A DNA stretch of 64,000 nt from Bradyrhizobium sp. Ec3.3 (GCF_000472925.1 NZ_AXAS01000017.1:1-64000), one strand, 5' to 3'. Shown: positions 35,345-44,684, numbered from the stretch's first letter. Numbers and translations are program-made. The notes: generated from the letters alone by a model not told the origin.

Positions 35345-36321
35345 CCGGCACACCGCTGATCGAGGTCGAAGACCTCCGCATCGATCTCGACGATGGATCG
35401 CGGCGCGTTGCGGCGGCGGAGAGCATCTCCTTCCGCATCGATCGCGGCGAGACGTTCGGCCTGGTCGGTGAATCCGGCTGCGGCAAGAGCATCACGGCGC
35501 TGGCCCTGATCGGCCTGCTGCGGCAGCCGCTGCAGATCGGAGGTGGCGTCATCCGGTTCGACGGGCGAGAAATTCAGCACCTTTCGGCCGCCGCCCAACG
35601 GGATCTGCGTGGCAATCGCATCGCCATGATCTTCCAGGAGCCGATGACGGCGCTCAATCCGGTCTCGCCGGTGGGACGGCAGATCGCCGAGATGTTCGTG
35701 CTCCACAAGGGCAAGAGCTGGCGCGAGGCCAACCAGCTCGCCGTCGAAGCGCTGGCAAGTGTCCGCGTCCCCGCGCCGGAGCGGCGCGTGAACGATTACC
35801 CGCACCAGCTTTCGGGCGGCATGCGGCAACGCGTGATGATCGCCATCGCCCTCGCATGCGGTCCGGATCTTCTGATCGCCGACGAGCCGACCACCGCGCT
35901 CGACGTGACCGTGCAAGCGGAAATCATCGAGCTTATGCGCAATCTGTGCGCCGAGAGAGGAACGGCTATTCTGATGATCAGCCACGATCTCGGCCTGGTC
36001 GCCAACGTCTGTCGCCGCGTTGCCGTCATGTATGCCGGCCGCATTGTCGAGGAGCGCGGCTCGGCCGATATCTTCCGGGCGCCCTCGCACCCCTATACGC
36101 AGGGCCTGGTCGACTCGCTGCCGCGGCTGGGCAGCCGCGCGGCGCTTGGCCGTAACAGGCTCAAGGAGATCGCGGGCGTCGTTCCGGCCATCACGAATTT
36201 CCCGGCCGGGTGCCGTTTCAATCCGCGTTGCGCGCAGGCGACCGATATTTGCCGGACAGTCGCGCCGGAGGCGACATTGCTGGAAGCGGGCGGTTTCGTC
36301 AGGTGCCATCACCATGCATGA
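35341..36321 (+). CDS. ABC peptide importer ATP-binding protein (DppD type)
   Basis: A 326-residue ATPase. Walker A is GESGCGKS, the Q-loop FQEPMTALNP, signature LSGGMRQRV, and Walker B LLIADEPTTALD. The C-terminal oligopeptide-type region has CRFNPRCAQATDIC, which in some members binds an iron-sulfur cluster. It overlaps dppC by four bases and dppF follows by overlap. Confidence 0.94.
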   Translation: MTGTPLIEVEDLRIDLDDGSRRVAAAESISFRIDRGETFGLVGESGCGKSITALALIGLLRQPLQIGGGVIRFDGREIQHLSAAAQRDLRGNRIAMIFQEPMTALNPVSPVGRQIAEMFVLHKGKSWREANQLAVEALASVRVPAPERRVNDYPHQLSGGMRQRVMIAIALACGPDLLIADEPTTALDVTVQAEIIELMRNLCAERGTAILMISHDLGLVANVCRRVAVMYAGRIVEERGSADIFRAPSHPYTQGLVDSLPRLGSRAALGRNRLKEIAGVVPAITNFPAGCRFNPRCAQATDICRTVAPEATLLEAGGFVRCHHHA

Positions 36322-37366
36322 GCCACGGGGCAGGCCGAACGACGATATCGTTCTCAGCGTCGAGGATCTCGCGGTCCATTTTCCGGTGGGAGGCGGCTTG
36401 CTGGGCCGCGGCCGGCGGCTGCTCCGTGCCGTCGACGGCGTCGATCTCAGCTTGAGGCGAGGCGAATGCCTCGGCCTCGTCGGCGAGTCCGGCTCGGGCA
36501 AGTCGACGGTCGCGCTTTCGATCCTTGGTCTGCTGAGGCCGACGCGCGGCCGCATCGTGGTGGACGGACAGGTCGTGACCGGCCGGCAATCCGGCGATCG
36601 CAAGGCGCTCGCCCGCATCGTGCAAATGGTTTTTCAGGATCCCTACGCTTCTCTCAATCCACGCCAGACCGTTCGTCGCACGCTCGAAGATCCCCTGCGC
36701 GTGCATGGGGTGACCGCCGCAAGCGAGATCGAGGACCGTGTTGCGACGATGCTCCGGCATGTGGGCCTGCGGCCCGAACAGGCCGACCGCTACCCGCATG
36801 AATTCTCGGGTGGCCAGCGCCAGCGTATCGGCATTGCGCGCGCGCTGATCCTCAATCCCAGGATCGTCATCTGCGACGAACCGGTGTCGGCGCTCGACGT
36901 CTCGATCCGCGCCCAGATCATCAATCTGCTGCTGGAATTGAAGGAAACTCTCGGCCTCTCATACATCATGATCAGCCACGACCTCGGCGTCGTCGAACAC
37001 ATGAGCGACAGGGTCGCCGTTATGTATCTCGGCCGCATTGTGGAGAACGGCGATTGGCGCGAAATCTTCGAACGGCCGGCGCACCCCTATACGCAAGCCC
37101 TGATCTCCGCCATTCCCGATCCGCTCCGTCACGCACCGTTAGCTACGACAGGCGGCGACCTTCCCAATCCGCTCAATCCGCCGAACGGATGCGCCTTCAG
37201 CCCGCGCTGTCGTCACGCCGAAGCCGTGTGTCGCCGTGAGCCCGGTCCGTCACTTGAAACGCGTCCCGACGGACACTCGGTCCGGTGCTGGCGGAGTGAC
37301 GAGATTGCCGGTCAGACGGCTTTGGCCTCGAGCGAAAGCGGACATGCTGAGCACGGAGCATCCTGA
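36314..37366 (+). CDS. ABC peptide importer ATP-binding protein (DppF type)
   Basis: A 350-residue ATPase. Walker A GESGSGKS, Q-loop FQDPYASLNPRQT, signature FSGGQRQRIG, Walker B IVICDEPVSALD, and a C-terminal Cys-containing FSPRCRHAEAVC. The first residues overlap dppD. The last ~250 bases recur, diverged and frameshifted, at 43204-43455, so this 3' end was probably supplied or duplicated when the 37.4-43.2 kb segment inserted. Confidence 0.93.
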   Translation: MHEPRGRPNDDIVLSVEDLAVHFPVGGGLLGRGRRLLRAVDGVDLSLRRGECLGLVGESGSGKSTVALSILGLLRPTRGRIVVDGQVVTGRQSGDRKALARIVQMVFQDPYASLNPRQTVRRTLEDPLRVHGVTAASEIEDRVATMLRHVGLRPEQADRYPHEFSGGQRQRIGIARALILNPRIVICDEPVSALDVSIRAQIINLLLELKETLGLSYIMISHDLGVVEHMSDRVAVMYLGRIVENGDWREIFERPAHPYTQALISAIPDPLRHAPLATTGGDLPNPLNPPNGCAFSPRCRHAEAVCRREPGPSLETRPDGHSVRCWRSDEIAGQTALASSESGHAEHGAS

Positions 37367-37549
37367 TCTGCGCGGCTCGCCGGTCTGAGGCCATTGTCAG
37401 GCCAGTCCCACCACTTTGGATGCGGTGTTGCCGAGGCGCAATGATTTGCACCCCGCGCCCTTACTGGCACGTGACAGCAGGTCAGCAGGACTCTAGACTT
37501 TCGGCTAGGACCAAACTGGGCACAGCACGGTCCGGATTAGCAGGTGGAT
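37367..37549. other. Left junction of the inserted segment
   Basis: This 183-base gap marks the change from GC-rich importer sequence to more AT-rich cargo. It has no terminator, inverted terminal repeat or integrase that I can see. The cyclase promoter should be here. Confidence 0.4.
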
Positions 37550-40500
37550 ATGCTCTGCTCCCGCTGTGGATTGCGTGTTGCTACTGGCTCAAAGTTTTGC
37601 CGTGACTGCGGTATGCCCCTTTCATGGCAATGCGGTTCATGCGGACACCAAAACGCTGCGGGCGCGCGATTTTGCTCTGAATGCGGTCAGACGAGCGCCA
37701 AAGAATTCCCCGAAGAACGCGGTGCAGCCGGTGCTCCCGAAGACGGCGCAAAGCCCCAGATTGAGCGGCGTCGGCTAACGGTCATGTTCGTCGACCTGGT
37801 CGGGTCGACCGCGCTTGGAACGAGATTGGATCCAGAAGATCTGCGCGAAGTGATCTCCGCTCACCACCAATGTGTTACGAATCTGGTCTCAAAAAATGGA
37901 GGATATGTCGCTCGCTACATTGGCGATGGCATACTCGCGTATTTTGGCTATCCACGCGCACACGAGGACGACGCCGAGTGCGCCGTGCGAAGTGGCTTGC
38001 TCGCGGTTGAGGCCGTTCATCGTCTGAGCAGCCCGGCGGGGCCTCCCGGTTCGCTTAACTGTCGTGTCGGAATCGCGACGGGTATCGCCGTTATCGGTGC
38101 TATCGTCGACGGGGACAGGGATTCTCAAACTGCGGTCGGCGAAACTCCGAATCTCGCAGCGCGACTGCAATCCATCGCCGAGACAGGCGTGGTGGTTATC
38201 GACGAGGCGACACGTCGACTTACCGGTGAGATGTTTCAGTACCGACGCCTGGGCCCCTTGGATCTGAAAGGTCTGAAGGGGCCAGTAACTGCCTGGGCGG
38301 TGACCAAGGAAAATATCATCGAGAGTCGTTTCAAAGCTCTTCGTTCGAGTGAGACGCCTCTGATCGGCCGCGCGGAAGAGAAGGGCCTGCTTCTGCGTCG
38401 ATGGGAGCGGGTTATCGCCGGTCAAGGGCTGGTGTGTTTCTTGATCGGTGAAGCAGGGATTGGGAAATCCAGGCTCATTTCAGTCCTTGAAGATGCAAGT
38501 CAGGGAGGAGATCGACTTCCTCCGCTGCAGTTTTCGTGTTCAGCCCACCAGCAGGACGCGCCGCTTTACCCAATCATCCGCCACATCGAGCTCGCAGCGA
38601 AGATTGAAGGCGGAGATTCCATGCCGGTAAGGTCGGAGAAACTGGCGCTTCTCCTCGAGGAATACGGTGCTACGGAGCTTGATGGTTTCTTGATTGGTGA
38701 TCTCCTTTCGATTGCCATGCCAACGCCAGGCCTGCCGCTCGATTTATCGGCGCGCAGGAAAAGAGACATGACCTTGGCTTCGATTATTCGGTTGCTAAGA
38801 ATGCAGACGTCTCAATCCGCCAGGCTGGCTGTCTTTGAAGACCTGCATTGGGCGGATCAAGTTACGTTGGATCTGATAGACAGGCTGATCGATGAAATAG
38901 ACCAATTTCCTCTGATGTTGATCGCCAGCAGTCGTTTGGAGTTCCGGCCGCCCTGGATTACCCGTCCACAGGTAACCGACTTGATCCTGACGGGGCTTGA
39001 TCGGCGGCACGCAGCTTTGCTCGTCGATGCCGTATCTGGCGAGCATGCTCTATCGGCAGAGGTGGTCGATGAAATCATATCCCGCTCTGATGGCGTGCCG
39101 TTGCATATTGAGGAGCTGACCAAGTCAGTTTTGGAAAGCCAACTAGACTGGCTTAAAGTTGGTGTGAGGCGTTCGGCGCTGGTCCCTCCGTCGCTCCATG
39201 CATCTTTGACAGCGCGATTGGATCGTCATCCAAATGCCAAAGAAGTGGCTCAGACGGCATCGGTCATAGGACGGGAGTTTTCATTCGAAGTTCTAAGAAG
39301 CATTAGTGACTTGGATGAGAGCATTCTGATTGCGGCGCTCGACGAGCTGACGGCGGCGGGGCTTGTGAATGGTCGCGGGCGCGCGCCCGACAGCTCGTAT
39401 TCATTCAAGCACGCTTTGGTTCAGAATGCGGCATATGACTCCATTTTGCGTAACCGCAGACGCCACCTGCATCTACGCCTTGCTACGCTTTTGGAAAGAG
39501 CCGCTGAACATAGTCCGATGACCAACGCCGAGGTTCTGGCGCTTCATTTTGAAGAGGCCGGTGAGCCGGACCGATCGATAAAATACTGCTTGCTCGCCGC
39601 GGAAAAAGCATCCGGTCGCTCCGCGCTGGCCGAGAAAGCCAGCCATTTGAAGAATGCGCTTCGTCAGCAAGACCTGCTTCCATCGGGGGCAGAGAGCGCT
39701 GAGCGAGAGCTGTTTTTGCGATTGCAGCTCGGGCGGGCACTCATAGATCTTCGAGGATCGGGCAGCGAAGAGGTCCTGACCTGTTATGAGCGAGCTCGCA
39801 CACTGAGCCTGCATACCGGTGACACCGTATCTCTCCTGAGAGTCTATGACGGTCTGATCAATTATCATTTCACTCACTCGGATGCAGAGAGCTTGTCTCG
39901 CTGCGCCGCTGATATTCGCGAGCTTCACCAGGATGCAAAACTAGCCGACTCCCAATCGAAAATGATGTCGTTCCGGGCCGCCGGATTGGCGCATTTCATT
40001 CGTGGACAGTTTGGCGAAACCTGCGACATCCTCTCCAGGTTGCTGACCGACTACGAAGTCGATCGGGATGGCCCTGATGCCAATTTGGCCAGCAGGGACA
40101 TGAAGGCGTCCATGTATACGATAGTCGGAATGTCGCAGACCGCCATGGGCTATCCGGAATCCGGCTGCGAAACGGCAATGAAAGGCGTAAGGCATGCGGA
40201 ATCGCTCAAACATGTCATAACGCTGGTGCTTGCCCTAAGGAGGGCTTGCGTACAGCGCATCATGTGGCGAGACGTGGAAGGCTGCGCAGCGCTTTCCGGA
40301 CGACTTCTGGAAGTAAACAGAGACCACGAGACCTTTCTGGGGACGCGTGAAGGTGGCTTTTTTCACTCGTGGGCATTGTCGCGGGCTGAAGCCTCTGTAA
40401 GTCACCTGGAAGCCATGAGGAGCCATATTGAGGAGCTGCATGAGGCTGGTCACTCGGTGATCCTGCCGTTCTTCATGGCAGCAGCTGCGGAAGTGCACCA

Positions 40501-40900
40501 CGAGCAGGGGCAGGGTGCCGAAGCGTTCATGCTGTTGGAGAGAGCGTTCCAGCTGGCGGAGGAAACGGGTGAGATCTGGTGCAAGTCAGAAATCATGCGG
40601 ATGCGGGCTCTGGTTTGCTCCGCAAATGCCGGTGAAAGAGACCAATGGCTTGCCGAAGCTGCAGCGATGGCCAGGAAGCAGGGAGCAAGGCTCTGGGAGT
40701 TGAGGGCCGCCGCCGCCCAGGCAACATGCTGGCATGCGGAAGGCAAAGACGACGCCGCGTACAACGTCCTTTTGCCGGCTCTATCCGGCCTGACCGAAGG
40801 TCAATCGACGACGGATTTCAAAACGGCCTCAAAGCTTCTCGCAGATATAACGGCCGTCATTGGCGCACCGCGCTTGTCCAGAAATCCTGCCGAGGATTGA
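37550..40900 (+). CDS. Zinc-ribbon/class III cyclase/AAA/TPR signalling protein
   Basis: A 1116-residue protein. It opens with two zinc ribbons (C3-x2-C6, C17-x2-C20, then C28-x2-C31, C42-x2-C45). A class III adenylyl cyclase domain follows at ~75-245, with both metal Asp residues (D82 in FVDLVGST, D126 in IGDGILAYFG). Then comes an AAA/STAND-like ATPase with P-loop GEAGIGKS near residue 300, and a long C-terminal helical TPR region. Such proteins make cAMP in response to an unknown input and are plentiful in Bradyrhizobium. The ATG at 37550 has AGGTGG ahead; a GTG at 37544 is possible. Codon and base use look more AT-rich than neighbours. Confidence 0.9.
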   Translation: MLCSRCGLRVATGSKFCRDCGMPLSWQCGSCGHQNAAGARFCSECGQTSAKEFPEERGAAGAPEDGAKPQIERRRLTVMFVDLVGSTALGTRLDPEDLREVISAHHQCVTNLVSKNGGYVARYIGDGILAYFGYPRAHEDDAECAVRSGLLAVEAVHRLSSPAGPPGSLNCRVGIATGIAVIGAIVDGDRDSQTAVGETPNLAARLQSIAETGVVVIDEATRRLTGEMFQYRRLGPLDLKGLKGPVTAWAVTKENIIESRFKALRSSETPLIGRAEEKGLLLRRWERVIAGQGLVCFLIGEAGIGKSRLISVLEDASQGGDRLPPLQFSCSAHQQDAPLYPIIRHIELAAKIEGGDSMPVRSEKLALLLEEYGATELDGFLIGDLLSIAMPTPGLPLDLSARRKRDMTLASIIRLLRMQTSQSARLAVFEDLHWADQVTLDLIDRLIDEIDQFPLMLIASSRLEFRPPWITRPQVTDLILTGLDRRHAALLVDAVSGEHALSAEVVDEIISRSDGVPLHIEELTKSVLESQLDWLKVGVRRSALVPPSLHASLTARLDRHPNAKEVAQTASVIGREFSFEVLRSISDLDESILIAALDELTAAGLVNGRGRAPDSSYSFKHALVQNAAYDSILRNRRRHLHLRLATLLERAAEHSPMTNAEVLALHFEEAGEPDRSIKYCLLAAEKASGRSALAEKASHLKNALRQQDLLPSGAESAERELFLRLQLGRALIDLRGSGSEEVLTCYERARTLSLHTGDTVSLLRVYDGLINYHFTHSDAESLSRCAADIRELHQDAKLADSQSKMMSFRAAGLAHFIRGQFGETCDILSRLLTDYEVDRDGPDANLASRDMKASMYTIVGMSQTAMGYPESGCETAMKGVRHAESLKHVITLVLALRRACVQRIMWRDVEGCAALSGRLLEVNRDHETFLGTREGGFFHSWALSRAEASVSHLEAMRSHIEELHEAGHSVILPFFMAAAAEVHHEQGQGAEAFMLLERAFQLAEETGEIWCKSEIMRMRALVCSANAGERDQWLAEAAAMARKQGARLWELRAAAAQATCWHAEGKDDAAYNVLLPALSGLTEGQSTTDFKTASKLLADITAVIGAPRLSRNPAED

Positions 40901-40909
40901 GGCATTCCC

Positions 40910-41599
40910 ATGCTGAAATCGACAGGAGTCATGATCCGCAGCGGCACAGACGCAATCAAGACGTACTACAAGCATCGAGCGTTTGAGTACGATGACATTT
41001 ACAAACTGCGCCGGCGTCAGGCAGATCTTGCCTGGCTACGGAGATGGGTCACGCGGCACGTCAAGGGGAAGACCGTGTTGGAGGTAGCTGCAGGCACGGG
41101 CTATTGGACGCAAGTGTGTTCTCGATCGGCCAGGCAGGTGGTAGCCACCGACTACAACGCCAATACATTGACCGTTGCAGCTGGGCGGCGCCTCGGTTCG
41201 CAGGTCTCGTTTGTAACCGCCGATGCATTTCGCTTGCCCGCATTCGAGACCAGATTCGAGGTCGGAATGGCCGTCCTTTGGTGGTCGCATCTGAAGCAAC
41301 GGGAGCAAGAAAAGTTCATTGCGCAATTCTTGTCGCGGCTTGCGCCGGGCGCAAAGCTCCTGCTGGTTGATGAAGTCTACCGCAGAGGTACGGCGAAGAA
41401 CCCAATCTCGAGGCTTGATCGCTTCGGAGATAGATACGAGATAAGGGTGGGTAAGGACGATGTTCTCTACGAAATTGTTAAGAACTATCCTGCCGATGAT
41501 GATCTGAAGCGCGCACTTTCAGATCATTGCGACCAAGTACGCATCACGCGACTAAGACATTTCTGGGCGATCAGTGCACGCGTCAAGGTGCGTCAGTAG
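40910..41599 (+). CDS. Class I SAM-dependent methyltransferase
   Basis: A 229-residue methyltransferase. Motif I is VLEVAAGTGYWTQ (~residues 56-68), then VATDYNANTL, and VSFVTADAFRLPAF as the acidic loop; LLLVDEVYRR is the post-motif strand. It starts ten bases after the cyclase gene, so probably the same transcript; a Met at residue 8 could be the start instead. The substrate is unknown. It faces the P-loop gene, convergently. Confidence 0.85.
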   Translation: MLKSTGVMIRSGTDAIKTYYKHRAFEYDDIYKLRRRQADLAWLRRWVTRHVKGKTVLEVAAGTGYWTQVCSRSARQVVATDYNANTLTVAAGRRLGSQVSFVTADAFRLPAFETRFEVGMAVLWWSHLKQREQEKFIAQFLSRLAPGAKLLLVDEVYRRGTAKNPISRLDRFGDRYEIRVGKDDVLYEIVKNYPADDDLKRALSDHCDQVRITRLRHFWAISARVKVRQ

Positions 41600-41621
41600 G
41601 CCCGAGGAGCCTGAGCCGACA

Positions 41622-42617
41622 TCAAAGAGCGCCGCCAGAGACGTGGCCCAACATGTTCATCGCTCTAATCCCACACAGTTTCTGTGTCCTCTCCAGCAGA
41701 GTCGGCGTGTCGGTGCAGGGGCCGGTCAGCAGATCCACCGCGAAGCCCAGTTTATCCAGGATACGGAGCCCGCCAAACGCCGCCAATGAGTCCGGCGCGG
41801 CGAGCACGAGCTTATCAACGGCCCGCGTTCGCTTGAGACGTTCGAGGAAGATCGGAACGTTTGCGCCCAGGATGTCTCCACCGCACTCAATCAACACGGC
41901 TTGAGCGGGCAATCCGAGCATGTACTGAATTGCGCGATCGAATACCGGTGCAATGTCCTTTCTCTCGGAGGGGTAGGTCGTCGGAAGGCCAAAGTCGACG
42001 CAATCCAGTGCGCTGTAAGCGCCGAAATCCCGATACGTCAGGAGCTCGACGATGGACGAGGTCCCGGTGGCTTTGAGGACTGCGACCTTTGAATAATCCT
42101 GATGAAGAAGCGACCGCAAGATCGTGAGCCCGGCCGTCGTTTTTCCGACTTCTGCGGAAGTGCCGACGATCAGGTAGAGCTCGGCGCCTTTGTCCGAGCT
42201 TTCCTCGCTGCTGATTGCCGAGAAATCCCGAATATTTGCTTTGTTCGATCCCAACGTTCCAAGAAATTCGACTTTACCGAGGGGGTTTTTCCTTTGTGAA
42301 GACGAGCCGACGAGCTCGCCGATAATTCCGCAGCTCGATAGTATCGAATACTCCTTGTCTGGAAGAAGCCCTTCCTTGGGAACGCCGCCCACGACCCATC
42401 GGGTCGACTCTCGATGGCCTGGCGTCGCAAGAAAAATGTCACCCGGCAGGATTGCCATCGACCTGCCGGATGGATGCTCCAAAGAGATGGGCGCTTCACT
42501 CGATAGCAGCTTGAACGCGCCAACATCTCCCTCAAAGGCTGGAGACTTTATCCATCGAGACCGTTTGAGAGATCCCGAGCGTCTAAGAACCGAAGTAAGC
42601 TTCCAGTCACTCGTCAA
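41622..42617 (-). CDS. BioD/DUF1611-like P-loop protein, unknown function
   Basis: A protein of ~331 residues. The C-terminal half begins with a deviant P-loop, VGTSAEVGKTTAG (near residue 150), which has the spacing of dethiobiotin synthetase (GTDTEVGKT) and DUF1611. This is followed by AVLKATGTSSIVE and DCVDFGLPTTYPS, and IECGGDILGANVP. The N-terminal ~140 residues (GDIFLATPGHRESTRWVVGG at the core) form a separate domain I do not recognise. The frame opens at a TTG with no good ribosome binding site, so the start is uncertain. It lies 12 bases after the small basic gene on the same strand. Function cannot be named. Confidence 0.65.
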   Translation of the reverse strand: MTSDWKLTSVLRRSGSLKRSRWIKSPAFEGDVGAFKLLSSEAPISLEHPSGRSMAILPGDIFLATPGHRESTRWVVGGVPKEGLLPDKEYSILSSCGIIGELVGSSSQRKNPLGKVEFLGTLGSNKANIRDFSAISSEESSDKGAELYLIVGTSAEVGKTTAGLTILRSLLHQDYSKVAVLKATGTSSIVELLTYRDFGAYSALDCVDFGLPTTYPSERKDIAPVFDRAIQYMLGLPAQAVLIECGGDILGANVPIFLERLKRTRAVDKLVLAAPDSLAAFGGLRILDKLGFAVDLLTGPCTDTPTLLERTQKLCGIRAMNMLGHVSGGAL

Positions 42618-42629
42618 TTTCGGTCACGC

Positions 42630-42848
42630 CTACTTCTTTTTTGCTGGTCGCCGTTGCGATTTCTTTCTCGCCGCCGCCTTCCTCTTTTGCACGATGAACA
42701 CGCTGCCAGCAGCAAAATTGGCCCTATGCTTCTTTGCAATGCCGAGCGCCGTCAGGACCTGGTCCAGTTGAGACGAGGTCACATTGACACGAACTGCAAC
42801 GAAATCCTTGGCTAGGGGGCTGCCGCCCTCGTCTTTTACCTTCGCCAT
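42630..42848 (-). CDS. Small lysine-rich protein
   Basis: A 72-residue protein with a folded-looking first part (KDFVAVRVNVTSSQLDQVLTALG) and a strongly basic tail of Lys and Arg after residue ~54 (KRKAAARKKSQRRPAKKK). The tail suits nucleic acid or ribosome binding. GAGGGG lies just upstream of the ATG. It precedes the P-loop gene with a 12-base gap, so the two are likely one operon. Family unknown. Confidence 0.65.
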   Translation of the reverse strand: MAKVKDEGGSPLAKDFVAVRVNVTSSQLDQVLTALGIAKKHRANFAAGSVFIVQKRKAAARKKSQRRPAKKK

Positions 42849-43203
42849 ATTCCCCTCATGGTTGAATGTCGCCTAAAGATACTATGACCTCTGCTCGCAG
42901 AGGAATACCCCGTCGTCGACCTAACGTTCGCTGCGCCGCAAAGGTAGTCGTGGCCCAGCTCCGTCTTCGTCGCCTGAGCCGTACAATCGATAGTGCGGGG
43001 GTTCCTCACAGTGGAAAGGTGAGCACGTATAAGTTGATCTATCTTTGTGCGTCATGCTATGCGAGAAGCGAATACATTCGCAACCCTTGAGCGATAATAT
43101 GCTAGTTTGAGGGAGATTCAAATGACGACGTTGTCTCGGCCTGGCGAACGGTGGGAGCGCTGAGAGCCTGACGGATATTGTGGAATGGTCGTGGCCGATG
43201 TCC
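42849..43203. other. Right part of the inserted segment
   Basis: About 350 bases without a convincing gene. It contains the promoter region of the minus-strand small gene, and a very short open frame of 13 residues (43122-43163, MTTLSRPGERWER) behind an excellent ribosome binding site (GAGGGAGA, spacing five). That frame could be the remains of a gene start or a leader. The dppF-like copy begins at 43204. Confidence 0.4.
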
Positions 43204-43455
43204 ACGCAAGCCCTGATCTCCGCCATCCCCGATCCGCTGCGCCATGCACCGCTCGCGACGACAGGGGGGCGACCTTCCCAATCCGCTCAGCCCGCCGGAC
43301 GGATGTGCGTTCAGCCCTCGCTGTCGTTGCGCCGAAGGCGTGTGTCGTCGCGAGCTCGGCCCATCGCTTGAAACGCGTCCCGACGGGCATTCGGTGAGGT
43401 GTTGGCGAAGTGAGGAGAATGCTGGTCAGACGGCATTGGCTTCGAGCGAGGGGGA
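43204..43455 (+). pseudogene. Duplicated, frameshifted 3' end of the dppF-like gene
   Basis: About 250 bases match 37091-37341, the end of the importer's second ATPase gene. By hand count there are about 37 mismatches and one extra G in the run near 43263. Translated, the copy reads ALISAIPDPLRHAPLATTGG, then after the frameshift DLPNPLSPPDGCAFSPRC and ETRPDGHSVRCW. There is no upstream part of the gene. The two copies flank the 37.4-43.2 kb segment as a direct repeat. It cannot make a functional protein. Confidence 0.85.
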
Positions 43456-43534
43456 CGTCCGTGGGAAAGAGGGGCGTCCGTTGTGGTGCACTTCCGGATC
43501 TTCGATGCCGAATTCCTACTGCTTGGCGATCGTC

Positions 43535-44164
43535 TCAACTTCCGACAACGCCCACGAGACGAGGGCCGCGGTGGTTTGCGAGCGGGGCCTTGGCTGGCAG
43601 GGCGCGCAGCCATTCGCGGAAGCTGACGATCTCGGGACAATCCGCGGTGCCTTCAGGGGCGATCAGCCAATCGCCCAGACCGGATCCCTCATTGACACGG
43701 TCGCAGCGATAGCCCGGATGGTGGCCGAGACCGCGAGCAATCAGCAGGTCGATCTTGCCCTCGACCAACTCGTGCAAGCCGGCAGGCTGCAGCACCTGCA
43801 AACCGATGTCCGTATGCGCGTTGCGAAACTCCGCCAATTCGAGGCGGCGCAGGTCGAGGCTGCCATGGACCCCCAACTGCAGTAGCACCGCGCCTGCCGG
43901 CTTCAATTGCGAGGTTGCCTCCGCAATGCGACGAAAGCCATCGGATATCCCGGGCAGATAGGCCTGACCGGCCGCGGTCAGGATGAGTTGCTTATGCAAT
44001 CGCTCGAAGAGCCGTACGCCGAGGCGCGCCTCCAGCGCCTTCACCTGCTGCCCCACGGCGGCGGGCGTGACGTGCAGCTCATGCGCGGCCAGTTTGAAGC
44101 TGAGGTGCCGCGCGGCGGCCTCAAATGCGCGGAGCGCGTTAAGCGGCGGAAGGGCGTAGGTCAT
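43535..44164 (-). pseudogene. LysR/GcvA-type regulator with internal deletion
   Basis: A 209-residue frame. The winged helix is complete (LRAFEAAARHLSFKLAAHEL, then VTPAAVGQQVKALEARLG). The effector-binding domain begins normally, with VLQPAGLHELVEGKIDLLIARG, but jumps from CDRVNEG straight to a C-terminal stretch with EIVSFREWL. Family members have about 300 residues, so roughly 90 residues of the effector domain are missing in frame. It would probably be inactive or unregulated. The start at 44164 (MTYALPPLNALR) is the family start. It diverges from the RidA gene. Confidence 0.75.
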
Positions 44165-44297
44165 CGCGCTGCAGTTTGACACGGATGAGCTGTGGCCTTG
44201 CAATAGATTTTCTAGTGCTGAACCGCAGCAACAATGCTTTGCCCCGCGGCGATGTCGCCGAATAGGTTGGAATTCGTCGAACAGGAGGCAAACTGAC

Positions 44298-44684
44298 ATG
44301 GCTCATATCGTCAGCCACAATCCCGCAACGGTCCACGCTCCCGCCGGTGGCTACAGCATGGGACTTGAACTGAAGCAGCATCGCCGCCTGCTGTTCATCA
44401 GCGGCCAGGTGCCTGAGACATCCGAAGGCACCGTGCCTGAAGGTTTTGAGGCGCAATGTGAGCAAGCCTGGCGCAACGTCATCGAGGTACTCGCCGCCGC
44501 CGGCCTCGGCGTCGAGCATCTGGTGAAGATCAATACGTTTCTGACCGACCGGGATCAGGTGGTGGCCAACCGCACGGTTCGCCGCAAGATGCTCAAGGGA
44601 CATGAACCCGCGTCGACGGTCATGATCGCTGAAACCGTCGACAGCAAATGGTTGCTGGAGATCGAGGCGATTGCTGCGGAATGA
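44298..44684 (+). CDS. RidA/YjgF-family protein
   Basis: A 128-residue protein of the RidA family, trimeric enzymes that hydrolyse reactive enamines/imines. The C-terminal signature usually contains Arg and the Glu of IEAIA; here LLEIEAIAAE is present, and VVANRTVRRKML has an Arg. Active-site residue match to true RidA is not complete, so it may belong to a RidA subfamily with a different substrate. It precedes the ATC hydrolase gene by 48 bases. GGAGG stands ahead of the ATG. Confidence 0.88.
   Translation: MAHIVSHNPATVHAPAGGYSMGLELKQHRRLLFISGQVPETSEGTVPEGFEAQCEQAWRNVIEVLAAAGLGVEHLVKINTFLTDRDQVVANRTVRRKMLKGHEPASTVMIAETVDSKWLLEIEAIAAE

Noticed and set aside
37367..43203. Transposon as carrier of the inserted segment
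   Set aside because: No transposase, integrase, terminal inverted repeat or short target duplication is seen; only the long gene-end duplication marks the borders.
43204..43885. Functional second ATPase gene at the right border of the insert
   Set aside because: Only the last part of the gene is present, with a single-base insertion shifting the frame and no Walker motifs.
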